64,000 nt of DNA. Origin: Streptomyces sp. NBC_01465 (GTDB lineage: Bacteria; Actinomycetota; Actinomycetes; Streptomycetales; Streptomycetaceae). Of the stretch, positions 15,661-23,293 are shown piece by piece (position 1 is the first letter of the stretch; the number at the start of each line of letters is the position of its first letter). The notes under the pieces are model-generated. The model searched no databases and had not been told where the DNA came from. It worked only from the letters and a program-made list of their open reading frames with translations. The stretch is taken from contig NZ_CP109467.1 in assembly GCF_036227325.1 (NCBI RefSeq), forward strand, positions 8,060,001-8,124,000. Reading direction: 5' to 3'. A program made the translations under genes and the position numbers.

Positions 15661-15945
15661 ATGGGCGCCGCACTCACCGCCGCCGTCCTGCTCTTGATCA
15701 CCATCGCCGCGTATGTGACCCACCGCCGCAGTACCCAGCACGCCGAAAGGACCACCTTGCGCACCTACATTCGTCCCCCTACAGGACGCTGGGCCGCCGA
15801 AGAGCTGAGGGGCGCCGGCACGCCGCTTCCTGGGTCTCTCCCGCCGGCCTCCCCGGCCGACCGGCACGACCATCGCGACGGGGGTCGCGGACGCTTCCGG
15901 GCGCGCCGCCGCCGTGACCGCCCCACGCACAAGCGGGCCCGCTGA
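15661..15945 (+). CDS. Small hypothetical protein with one membrane segment
   Basis: It begins five bases after the DUF5994 stop. Residues about 3-19 (AALTAAVLLLITIAAYVT) form a single hydrophobic helix, followed by a basic, Arg/Pro-rich tail whose later part looks non-conserved. No ribosome site is strong, and no family is recognised. It may be a short membrane protein co-transcribed with DUF5994 or a frame left by decay. Confidence 0.35.
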   Translation: MGAALTAAVLLLITIAAYVTHRRSTQHAERTTLRTYIRPPTGRWAAEELRGAGTPLPGSLPPASPADRHDHRDGGRGRFRARRRRDRPTHKRAR

Positions 15946-16029
15946 GCGCAGTGTTCTCGTGCCGCCGACGGACGGCAACCCCATGCCGATCCGGGACTAT
16001 GCTGCGGGGAGACGTCCCAGAACCCGGCG

Positions 16030-16323
16030 GTGCACTGCCGGCTCGTCTCCAGGTCAGAGGATCTGGCGGATTTGTACGTCGAATCCTCCCCTGCTCCGCC
16101 CGGTGAGGATTTCCACGGGCGGGAGGAGTTTCTGCACCGCTTGGCGGATGACGTACAGCTGCCGGGTTTCGACATGCTGGTCGCCGAATCGGAGGCGCTC
16201 ACCGGGTGCGTATACGGAGCCCCGGTGGCGCGCGACGGCTCCTGGTGGGATGGATTCGACGGCGCCCGATCGACGACCTCACCCTGCTCATCGACTTGTT
16301 CCTCCACCATCCATGACCCTTGA
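16030..16323 (+). pseudogene. GNAT acetyltransferase N-terminal fragment
   Basis: The frame (DLADLYVESSPAPPGEDFHG..., LPGFDMLVAESEALTGCVYG, RDGSWWDGFDG) matches the first half of Streptomyces GNAT-type acetyltransferases, where an equivalent of GxWWxGF precedes the acetyl-CoA loop. After about residue 78 the sequence loses family character (STTSPCSSTCSS) and stops. The acetyl-CoA binding half is missing. Confidence 0.5.
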
Positions 16324-16378
16324 CCAGTAAGAAGGGCCAAGTCGCCGTTGGGCCTGTGTTTGGGTTCCGCGTGGCCGG

Positions 16379-16690
16379 CTACTCGACAGGAGCGTCCGAC
16401 GGTCGGCTCGGACGAAGGCACCGGCGAGTTGAGGTCACAGCTCCCGGTGCCGTCCGCAGTTTCAGTGCGCGGCGCAGCTCGCGGTGCATCTGCTCGGGGA
16501 GCGGCTGATCTTGCGCCGAGCCGACCAGAGCCGTCTCGCTGGAGCACGGCCCCAGGACCATCACCATGCCGCGCGCCCGGTCGATCACCGCGCGGGTCGA
16601 CAGCGTCCTGAGCAACTGGTCCTTCTCGGCCCGCAGTTCGAGGACCTCGGCCGCGAGAGCCTCGTCCCCCGTCAGAATCACAGCTCTCAA
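16379..16690 (-). CDS. ANTAR-domain protein, possibly decayed at the C-terminus
   Basis: The frame starts at TTG 16690. LRAEKDQLLRTLSTRAVIDR and ARGMVMVLGPCSSETA match the first helices of ANTAR RNA-binding domains that act at terminator-antiterminator loops. The third-helix region is not clearly ANTAR-like (LVGSAQDQPLPEQMHRE...), and the last 25 residues look random, so a frameshift or truncation is likely. No upstream sensor domain is present. Confidence 0.5.
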   Translation of the reverse strand: MRAVILTGDEALAAEVLELRAEKDQLLRTLSTRAVIDRARGMVMVLGPCSSETALVGSAQDQPLPEQMHRELRRALKLRTAPGAVTSTRRCLRPSRPSDAPVE

Positions 16691-16743
16691 AGGCCGCTGT
16701 CCTTCGTCGGGCGAGCTGCCGCTCTCCTGCCGTACCGGGCGCG

Positions 16744-17058
16744 CTACCGCGGGTCAGGATTTTCCATCAGCCGGTGGTGGAGTTCCGTGGTCATGGCGTG
16801 GATGGCCCGGGTGAGTTCGGTGTTCGTCTTGAGCTCCAGTTCCTGCTCGACGAAGTCGTGGTCGGCCTTCGCCTGCTGGAACTCTGCTTGCCGGTTCTGC
16901 CCGATCATGACGAAGGTCGACAGGAAGATCGCCTCAAGGGATACGACCAGGGTCAGCATGGGCCACGGGTTGGACTCCACGAACAGCATCCAGAGCAGGA
17001 AGCCCGTCAGCGATGCGCAACTGGACGTCGCCCGCGCGCTTGGACCGGTGTGCAGCAA
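16744..17058 (-). pseudogene. DUF1003 membrane protein, N-terminally truncated
   Basis: FLLWMLFVESNPWPMLTLVV, SLEAIFLSTFVMIGQNRQAE and KADHDFVEQELELKTNTELT are the second membrane helix and following helix of DUF1003 proteins, which usually have about 170 residues. The N-terminal region and first helix are missing; the first 16 residues of the frame are unrelated. Remnant, or a divergent short form. Confidence 0.55.
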
Positions 17059-17213
17059 CGACGGGATGGTGCTGCTGCGGGTCCGCTCGGTCGTTCATCT
17101 GAACGCGCCTGCTTCCATGGAGGGCCGTCACTGTGCGGTAGATGCTGCAGGGTGGCACTTCAGGAGTCCACCGCACCCGCCGCTTCGGTTCGGAACCTGA
17201 AAGGCCACGTTTT

Positions 17214-17229
17214 AGGGCCGGTTGGCCCT
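17214..17229. promoter_or_regulatory. OsdR/DevR-type box ahead of the DoxX operon
   Basis: AGGGCC-GGTT-GGCCCT is a perfect inverted repeat 99 bp before the DoxX start. Its core GGGCCGGTTGGCCC differs by one base from the box before the universal stress gene (27767-27780). An 8-bp stem hairpin (17245-17268) lies just downstream. Confidence 0.65.
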
Positions 17230-17327
17230 CTGTACGGTCCTTCGGCCCACAGCGCCACCACTGTGGGCGCGCGACATTGAAGAAGCCACCGCATTCGCGG
17301 TAGCAGTGTCGGCAAGACGGGTTCGCC

Positions 17328-17951
17328 ATGGCAGTTCACGATCATTCGAGCGGGCGGGCCGGCCTACGGTTCCCCTCGCACCGCAAGGCACCGGCCTCAG
17401 CGGCATCGGTTGCCGCGCGTGACACCACCCGCTCGACGGCTTTCGCCACGGTCTTCGCGGGCGTGCGGATTCTGACCGGGTTCGTCTTCCTCTGGGCCTT
17501 CCTCGACAAGACGTTCGGCTGGGGTTACGCGACGGCTTCGGGCAAGGGCTGGATCGACGGCGGTTCGCCGACCAAGGGCTTCCTCAGCGGAGTTGCCGCA
17601 GGTCCGCTCCAGTCCACTTTCCACAGCATGGCCGGAGATGCCTGGGTGAACTGGTTGTTCATGCTGGGGCTGTTGGCCATCGGCGTCGCCGTGATGTCCG
17701 GTCTGGCGCTGCGTTTCGCCGCGGTGGCCGGCACCGTGATGATGGCGCTGATGTGGGCTGCCGAGTGGCCGCCGGCCCAGCACCTCTCGAACGGTCAGCC
17801 GAGCATGTCGTCCAATCCGTTGGTCGACTATCACGTCCTGTACGCCGCGATCCTCATCGCGCTCGCACTCGGCCACGCCGGCCGCGTCTGGGGCCTGGGC
17901 CGCGGCTGGGAGCGCATAGCGATCGTGCGCGACAACCGCTGGCTGAGCTGA
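17328..17951 (+). CDS. DoxX/DoxD-like membrane protein
   Basis: A 207-residue protein with four hydrophobic segments: RILTGFVFLWAFLDKTFGWG, WLFMLGLLAIGVAVMSGLAL, FAAVAGTVMMALMWAAEWPP, and VLYAAILIALALGHAG. DoxX-type proteins are linked to quinone-coupled redox and thiol stress. It leads a tight five-gene operon (DoxX, CBS-BON, flavodoxin, cNMP-binding, response regulator) preceded by a DevR-like box, which points to expression under low oxygen or dormancy. The first 35 residues are cytoplasmic and disordered-looking. Confidence 0.88.
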   Translation: MAVHDHSSGRAGLRFPSHRKAPASAASVAARDTTRSTAFATVFAGVRILTGFVFLWAFLDKTFGWGYATASGKGWIDGGSPTKGFLSGVAAGPLQSTFHSMAGDAWVNWLFMLGLLAIGVAVMSGLALRFAAVAGTVMMALMWAAEWPPAQHLSNGQPSMSSNPLVDYHVLYAAILIALALGHAGRVWGLGRGWERIAIVRDNRWLS

Positions 17952-17964
17952 GAGGGCACTCCTC

Positions 17965-18702
17965 ATGCGGCACAGCAAGATCGGCTCGGTGATGACGGGT
18001 GACGTGGTGTGCGCCGAGTTCGGCACCCCGTTCAAGGAAGTGGCCCGTCTCCTCGCCCACCATCGGATCGGTGGTCTGCCCGTCGTGGACGGCGACGAGC
18101 GAGTGATGGGGGTCGTCTCCGGCAGCGACTTGATGCGCGACCAGGCCCGCACCGCACCATCCCCCGAGCCGCGGCAGCGGCCACGGCTGCGGCTCCTGCC
18201 CCAGGGGCGGAGCCAGTGGGACAGGAACGTCAGCGTTCAGGCGCATTCGGCCGGTCAGCTGATGTCGAGGCCGGCCGTGACGGTGCATGCCGAGGACACC
18301 GTCGCTGTGGCTGCGCGGATGATGGCGCAGCACGGGGTGGAGCGGCTGCCGGTCGTCGACGAGGAGGACCGCCTGGTGGGCATCGTGACCCGGCGGGATC
18401 TTCTCCAGCTCTTCCTGCGTCCGGACGCGGACCTGCACCGTGACGTTGTGGAAGACGTCCTGGACGGGGCGCTGCGCCTGCCGCTCACGGCTGTCTCCGT
18501 CGATGTCCACGACGGGGTGGTGAGCCTCGCGGGTGAGGTGGAGCGGCGCATCGAGGCCACGGTCGCTCAGCGGATGGCCCAGCAGATCGACGGTGTCATC
18601 GATGTCGTCTCCGAACTGACCTGGCGTATCGACGACAGCGTCGGCGAAACGGTGGACGCGGAACTCAAGGACGTCGCGGATGCCTGGATCGACAAACTCT
18701 GA
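17965..18702 (+). CDS. CBS-pair protein with C-terminal BON domain
   Basis: A 245-residue protein with two CBS motifs (about 1-60 IGSVMTGDVVCAEFGTPFKE, and 95-150 QLMSRPAVTVHAEDTV), then a BON domain (about 165-225, LPLTAVSVDVHDGVVSLAGE). CBS pairs bind adenine nucleotides; BON domains bind phospholipid. It lies 13 bp after DoxX. A second protein of the same architecture is encoded at 25975, also behind a DevR-like box. CBS proteins of this kind are typical members of the mycobacterial and Streptomyces dormancy regulons. Exact role unknown. Confidence 0.92.
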   Translation: MRHSKIGSVMTGDVVCAEFGTPFKEVARLLAHHRIGGLPVVDGDERVMGVVSGSDLMRDQARTAPSPEPRQRPRLRLLPQGRSQWDRNVSVQAHSAGQLMSRPAVTVHAEDTVAVAARMMAQHGVERLPVVDEEDRLVGIVTRRDLLQLFLRPDADLHRDVVEDVLDGALRLPLTAVSVDVHDGVVSLAGEVERRIEATVAQRMAQQIDGVIDVVSELTWRIDDSVGETVDAELKDVADAWIDKL

Positions 18703-18718
18703 CGGCAGGGGACCGGCC

Positions 18719-19228
18719 ATGGCACGGCGAGCACTTGTTGCGTACGGAACGAAGAACGGTTCGACCCAGGGGATAGCCGAGGCTGTCGCAGCCGCCTTGC
18801 GAACCCACACGGTTGAGACCGAGGTACATCCGGCATCCGAAGTCGAGGACGTGAGCCCGTACGACCTGGTGGTGCTGGGCGGCGCCCTGTACGCGGGGCG
18901 CTGGCACCGGGATGCCGTGCGGTTCGCACGCCGGCATCGTGCCGCGCTGCTGGAGCGGGCGGTGTGGCTCTTCAGCAGCGGTCCGCTCGACGCGTCGGCG
19001 ACACAGCGGGACATCCCTCCGGTACGGGGCGCCCGCCGGGCGGCGGCGCATCTCGACGCCCGCCGGCATGTGACCTTCGGCGGCCGGCTCGAAGCCGGGG
19101 CGCAAGGCCGCATGGCACGCATGATCGTCGAGTCCGGACGCGGCGGGGACTACCGGGACTTCGACCGGATCGCCGCGTGGGCCACGGGTATCGCCGAGGA
19201 GTGCGCCGCAGAGGCACAGTTGCGATGA
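18719..19228 (+). CDS. Flavodoxin-domain protein
   Basis: A 169-residue flavodoxin fold. The FMN phosphate loop is YGTKNGSTQGIAEA (residues about 9-22), followed by VLGGALYAGRWHRDAVRF and a C-terminal FGGRLEAG segment, like menaquinone-dependent protoporphyrinogen oxidase HemG-type domains. The ATG at 18719 sits 16 bp after the CBS-BON stop. Probably moves electrons between the quinone pool and a partner under low oxygen; partner unknown. Confidence 0.9.
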   Translation: MARRALVAYGTKNGSTQGIAEAVAAALRTHTVETEVHPASEVEDVSPYDLVVLGGALYAGRWHRDAVRFARRHRAALLERAVWLFSSGPLDASATQRDIPPVRGARRAAAHLDARRHVTFGGRLEAGAQGRMARMIVESGRGGDYRDFDRIAAWATGIAEECAAEAQLR

Positions 19229-19240
19229 AGGGAAGAATCC

Positions 19241-19699
19241 ATGTCTGTCCTGACCAGCATCCTCAGCGGGCTTCCCACCGAGCACCGTACGCGAGTGGCG
19301 GATCTTGCGCACGAGGTGTCCTTCCCTGCCCAGGCACGCCTGTTCAACGAGGGGCAGCATGCCGACCGGTTCTGGGTCGTTCGGTTCGGTACGGTCGCTC
19401 TCGACCTGCATGTTCCCGGGCGGTCTCCAGCAGTCATCGAGACTCTGGGGCCAGGTCGACTCGTAGGATGGTCATGGCTGTTCGCGCCGTATGTGTGGCA
19501 GTTGGGGGCAACGGCGCTGCGGCCGGTGGGTGCTGCGGAGTTCGACGCCGCTGCCGTGCGGGAGTTGTGCCGGAGCGAACCGGAACTGGGAGCGGCGGTG
19601 GGGCTGTGGGTTGCCCAGGTGCTCGCCCACCGGCTCCACTCCACCAGAATCCGCCTGCTGGATCTTTACGGGCCCGCCGGCAGTGGACCACCGCGCTGA
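19241..19699 (+). CDS. Cyclic-nucleotide-binding (Crp-like sensor) protein
   Basis: A 152-residue cNMP-binding beta-roll (FPAQARLFNEGQHADRFWVV, VIETLGPGRLVGWSWLFAPY, LGATALRPVGAAEFDAAAVR). It stops after the C-helix, so there is no Crp DNA-binding domain. The phosphate-binding cassette lacks the usual Gly-Glu...Arg-Thr/Ser set, so ligand binding may be lost or altered. It is fourth in the DoxX-to-response-regulator operon and resembles the single cNMP-domain proteins of dormancy regulons. Confidence 0.88.
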   Translation: MSVLTSILSGLPTEHRTRVADLAHEVSFPAQARLFNEGQHADRFWVVRFGTVALDLHVPGRSPAVIETLGPGRLVGWSWLFAPYVWQLGATALRPVGAAEFDAAAVRELCRSEPELGAAVGLWVAQVLAHRLHSTRIRLLDLYGPAGSGPPR

Positions 19700-19724
19700 C
19701 GACACTCGACGCCCGGAGGGCAAT

Positions 19725-20423
19725 GTGAGCCAGGAACGCGTCTTCTCAGCGGAATCGCCGATCCGGGTCTTCCTGCTCGACGATCACGAGGTCGTACGAC
19801 GAGGCGTGCACGACCTCCTCGACTCGGAACCGGACATCACCGTGATCGGCGAAGCGGGAACCAGCGCGCAGGCCCTGGTCCGTGGTCCGGCGCTGCGCCC
19901 TGATGTCGCGATCCTGGACATCCGGCTCCCGGACAGCGACGGCATCACCGTCTGCCGCGAACTCCGAGACCGCATGCCGGAGTTGGCCTGTCTGATGTTG
20001 ACGTCGTTCGACGATGACGACGCCCTGCTGGACGCGATCATGGCTGGGGCCGCCGGGTATGTCCTGAAGCAGATCAAGGGCTCGGATCTGGTCACGGCGG
20101 TGCGGACGGTGGCGGCGGGGCAGTCGATGCTCGACCCGGCGACCACCGGGCGCCTGATGAGTAGTCTCCGCGGACCCGCCGTTCCCGTGCAACCTCCCTC
20201 AGAGGCAGGGCAGTTGGATGCGCTGAGTGTGCGCGAACGGGAGATACTGGATCTGATCGGCGAGGGGCCCACCAATCGGCAGATCGGCAAACGCCTCTAT
20301 CTGTCGGAGAAGACCGTCAAGAACCACATCTCGCGGCTCTTGGCGAAGCTCGGCGTCGAACGCCGGGTGCAGGCGGCGGTCCTGGCCGTCCGGATGGAAC
20401 CTCTGCCTCGCAGGGATGCGTGA
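19725..20423 (+). CDS. osdR: NarL/DevR-family response regulator (OsdR-like)
   Basis: A 232-residue response regulator from GTG 19725, after CGGAGGG. Receiver: LLDDHEVVRRG (acid pocket Asp19-Asp20), phosphoacceptor Asp65 (AILDIRLPDSDG), Thr/Lys switch (LTSFDDDDAL, YVLKQI). LuxR-type helix-turn-helix: LSVREREILDLIGEGPTNRQ, then SEKTVKNHISRLLAKLGV. It resembles mycobacterial DevR/DosR and S. coelicolor OsdR. The convergent gene at 20795 encodes a matching two-GAF kinase. The GGGNC-N4-GNCCC boxes in this cluster are its likely sites. Confidence 0.9.
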   Translation: MSQERVFSAESPIRVFLLDDHEVVRRGVHDLLDSEPDITVIGEAGTSAQALVRGPALRPDVAILDIRLPDSDGITVCRELRDRMPELACLMLTSFDDDDALLDAIMAGAAGYVLKQIKGSDLVTAVRTVAAGQSMLDPATTGRLMSSLRGPAVPVQPPSEAGQLDALSVREREILDLIGEGPTNRQIGKRLYLSEKTVKNHISRLLAKLGVERRVQAAVLAVRMEPLPRRDA

Positions 20424-20537
20424 CTCGGCAGAGCCGACGGAGCCCTGCCCTGGCGGGTATCGCAATCACGGACCCGGCACCGTGGTGTGAGAGGGTGGAT
20501 GGTGTGGTCCAACGCGCCCTACCGCCCGGTGTGGAGA

Positions 20538-20588
20538 CGCTCTACGCTCAAGGTGAAGGGAAGGGATCTCCTCCCTTTCCGTAGAGCG
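20538..20588. other. Two-level hairpin between the regulator and kinase genes
   Basis: CGCTCTACG and CGTAGAGCG (9-bp perfect arms) enclose a second pairing, GGAAGGGA / TCCCTTTCC. It lies 115 bp after the response-regulator stop. Probably a terminator; no T-run. Confidence 0.5.
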
Positions 20589-20720
20589 AGGCTCCCTGCC
20601 CCTGAGCTGATCGAGGCCGGCCGGAGCCGTATCGCCGACATCACGGCTCCAGCCTCCGTCCTCGCGGCCGCTCGAGGCAGGGGGAACTCCCGCACCCCTG
20701 TGGTCGATTGAGGACACCGC

Positions 20721-20762
20721 ACGTGGGGGCGACGTATCCGGGGGGAACAGTCGCCCCCACGT
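20721..20762. terminator. Bidirectional terminator between convergent osdR and osdK
   Basis: A 13-bp perfect stem (ACGTGGGGGCGAC / GTCGCCCCCACGT) with a 16-nt loop, 32 bp beyond the stop of the leftward kinase gene. It can serve both strands. Confidence 0.7.
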
Positions 20763-20794
20763 GCGCGCTCATCGTGAGGGCTGGCACGGAACCG

Positions 20795-22516
20795 CTAGCG
20801 GCGATCGGGAAGCGGTACGGTCCAGCACAGAAGGGTGCCGCCCTCGGTCGGCGCGGTCAGCGTGAGGTCGCCGCCCAGGTTCAGCGCCCGCTCGCTGAGG
20901 TTGCGCAGCCCGCTGCGGTGTCCGCCTGCGCCGATGCCAACTCCGTCGTCGGTGACCGTGAGGGTGAGTTGCTCCTTGCGGACGATGAGCGCGATCTCCG
21001 CGGACGACGCGTGTGCGTGGCGGACGACGTTCGCCAGCGCCTCGCTGAGTACGGCCACCACCTCGTCGGCCATGGTGTGCGGGACGTCGTTGTCGAGCAG
21101 TCCCTCCATGCGCAGGGACGGGGTGAATCCGAGTGCGGGGACGGCTTCTTCGGCGGTCCGGGAGGCGTTGGCCCGCAGGCCGGGACCGACTGCGGTCGCG
21201 CCGTGGGCCCGCAGTCCGAAAATCGTGGAGCGGATGATCTTGATGGTGGTGTCGAGGTCGTCGACCGCCCTGCCGATCCGTTCGGTTGCTTCCGGGTTTT
21301 CGACGAAACGCTGCGCGCTCTGCAGGGTCAGTCCAGTGGCGAACAGCCTCTGGATGGCCAGGTCGTGGAGATCGCGCGCTATCCGGTCGCGGTCCTCCAG
21401 TACGCTCACCTGCTCCGCGGCCTTGCGCCGGTCGGCGAGTTCCAGCGCGAGGGCGGCCTGTCCGGCGAAGCCGGGCAGCGGTGCGATCTCCTCCGGGGTG
21501 AAGGGTGTGCGTCCCGCGGCGCGGGCCAGCAGGAGGACCCCACGAGCTCCGTCCCTCGTACTCAGCGGAACAGCGAGCGCGGGCCCCAGCCCCTTCCAGC
21601 GCTCGGGACGGTAGGTCACCCGCGGGTCCGTCGCCACATCCGCGGTGACAATCAGCTGTCCTGCGACCAGCGCTGACCCCGTCAGGGTTCCCTCGCGCGG
21701 CATCCGCATCCCACGGTGCACCGCGGCCCCCTCACCGAGCGCGAGTACCCCGCGCAACTCCTGGGTATCGGGGGTCAAGAGGTCGACCACGCCCAGGTCG
21801 GCCGAGGTGATGGCCCGCGCCCGGTCCAGCATCAGCTCCAGGACTGTCGTCTCCGGGGCGCCGGAGAGCAGACCGCTGGTGAGCTCGGCGCCGGCCGCCA
21901 GCCAACGCCCCCGCACCTGTGCCTCCGCGTACAGGCGGGCGTTGTCGATCGCCACCCCGGCCGCAACCGCCAGGGTCGACAGGACGGCCTCGTCCTCCGC
22001 GTCGAACTGCGCACCCCCTCGTTTCTGTGTGAGGTAGAGGTTGCCGAACACCACTCCGCGCACGCTCACGGGCACGCCCAGGAAGGAGTGCATCGGTGGA
22101 TGGTGCGGGGGGAAACCGTAGGAGGCCGGGTGCTCGGACAGTTCTCTCAGCCGCAGCGGCTCGGGATGGCTGATCAGCTCGCCGAGGAGCCCGTGGCCGG
22201 CGGGCAGTGCCCCGATCTGCGTGTGCTCGGCGTCGCTGATACCCACCGTGACGAACTGGGCGAGGCGTTGATCCGGCCCTATCACTCCCAGTGCGCCGTA
22301 TTCGGCATCGACCAGGATGGCCGCGGCCTCGGTGATGTGCCGCAGCACCTGTGAGAGATCGAGCTCGCGTCCCACCGACAGGACCGCCTCCAACAGGCTG
22401 TGCAGACGCCCTCGAGTGCTGAGGACCGCCCGGATCTGCGCCTGGAGTTCTTCGAGCAGCACATCCAGGCGCAGCCGTGGCACGGTTTCGGACAGTGCGG
22501 GTTCCTCGGCGTTCAA
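20795..22516 (-). CDS. osdK: Two-GAF sensor histidine kinase (OsdK/DevS-like)
   Basis: A 573-residue soluble kinase: GAF-A (about 50-195), GAF-B (about 210-350), HisKA_3 with DRDRIARDLHD (phosphoacceptor His) and HATPase (SEALANVVRHAHASS, DDGVGIGAGGHRSGLRNLSERA). GAF-A contains GFPPHHPPMHSFLGVPVSVR with His138/His139. In mycobacterial DosS the haem-ligating His lies in the same type of loop, so gas or redox sensing is plausible; which His binds haem is inferred. The convergent response regulator at 19725 is the natural partner. The DUF2180 gene lies 48 bp upstream and is likely co-transcribed. Confidence 0.92.
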   Translation of the reverse strand: MNAEEPALSETVPRLRLDVLLEELQAQIRAVLSTRGRLHSLLEAVLSVGRELDLSQVLRHITEAAAILVDAEYGALGVIGPDQRLAQFVTVGISDAEHTQIGALPAGHGLLGELISHPEPLRLRELSEHPASYGFPPHHPPMHSFLGVPVSVRGVVFGNLYLTQKRGGAQFDAEDEAVLSTLAVAAGVAIDNARLYAEAQVRGRWLAAGAELTSGLLSGAPETTVLELMLDRARAITSADLGVVDLLTPDTQELRGVLALGEGAAVHRGMRMPREGTLTGSALVAGQLIVTADVATDPRVTYRPERWKGLGPALAVPLSTRDGARGVLLLARAAGRTPFTPEEIAPLPGFAGQAALALELADRRKAAEQVSVLEDRDRIARDLHDLAIQRLFATGLTLQSAQRFVENPEATERIGRAVDDLDTTIKIIRSTIFGLRAHGATAVGPGLRANASRTAEEAVPALGFTPSLRMEGLLDNDVPHTMADEVVAVLSEALANVVRHAHASSAEIALIVRKEQLTLTVTDDGVGIGAGGHRSGLRNLSERALNLGGDLTLTAPTEGGTLLCWTVPLPDRR

Positions 22517-22564
22517 CTGTGGTCTCCGCTCGCTCGGCCGGCCTGGAAGGGCGGTGCCGCCACG

Positions 22565-22771
22565 TCAGAACTGGTGCTCCGCGTCATGACAGGTGAGGCA
22601 GGTGAGGCGGCGAGCGGGAATCTTGAGGGTGGTGAGTCCCGTGCCCTCCTCGCGGTGGATTTCGGCGGCGCCGGTCTTGGTGTGCTCAAGGCAGGTGGCG
22701 GCGCCGCAGCGCGTGCACACGGCGGTGGCAGCGGTGGTGATGCCGCGCTGGAGGCAGTCGTAACAGTTCAT
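22565..22771 (-). CDS. DUF2180 zinc-ribbon protein
   Basis: A 68-residue protein with CYDC, CTRCG, CLEH and CLTCH, a treble-clef-like set of paired cysteines and histidines that match DUF2180. GAGGGAA precedes the ATG. In Streptomyces this family accompanies dormancy/hypoxia genes. The role is unknown. It is first in the leftward pair with the kinase gene. Confidence 0.88.
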   Translation of the reverse strand: MNCYDCLQRGITTAATAVCTRCGAATCLEHTKTGAAEIHREEGTGLTTLKIPARRLTCLTCHDAEHQF

Positions 22772-23293
22772 GATTCCCTCGGCTCTCTGGGGTGTTGTCG
22801 GATACGGCGGGGTGGGAGTAGGAGGTCCTCCGGGCAGGAGAGCCCCATCACCGTGCCGGGCAGGGCCAGTGGGAGCGCAGCGGGGAGGAACAGTGCGTAC
22901 ATGACCTACCGCCGGGATCTCGGTGCACTGTCAAGGGGCGCGGGGCCGGACGACATGCCCCGCTGGACGCACCGGGGGTGCTCAGGAGCCCGTGTGGAGA
23001 TAGGGAGACGCGGACCCTGCGGCAGATGGTGCGGAGTGCTCCGGTGCGACATCGCGGTGAAAGCGGCGCGGCCGGGGGCCAGGGCGGCATCACCCACGCT
23101 AGTCCCCGGATACGGCCTTGCACAGCGCCAGTCGGCCCGGGACAGGCATCAGGCCGGTCCGGGGACAGGGCCATCCGGCACCTGCTGCTTGCTCGGGCGT
23201 GGTCCTAGGCTGCGAAACGAGGCTCCGGCCCCAGACGGCCGGACCCCATGCCGGCGATGACGCCCGCTCGGCGGTCTATGCAGGGAGTGCGAG
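22772..23293. promoter_or_regulatory. Divergent DUF2180/phosphoketolase intergenic region with OsdR-type box
   Basis: No convincing gene in 520 bp. At 23168-23181 lies GGGCC-ATCC-GGCAC, one mismatch from a perfect GGGNC-N4-GNCCC repeat; its complement GTGCCGGATGGCCC differs by one base from the box at 27767. TAGGCT at 23206-23211 is a possible -10 for the phosphoketolase gene, placing the box about 38 bp upstream of it, a usual activator position. No similar box was seen near the DUF2180 start. Confidence 0.55.
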
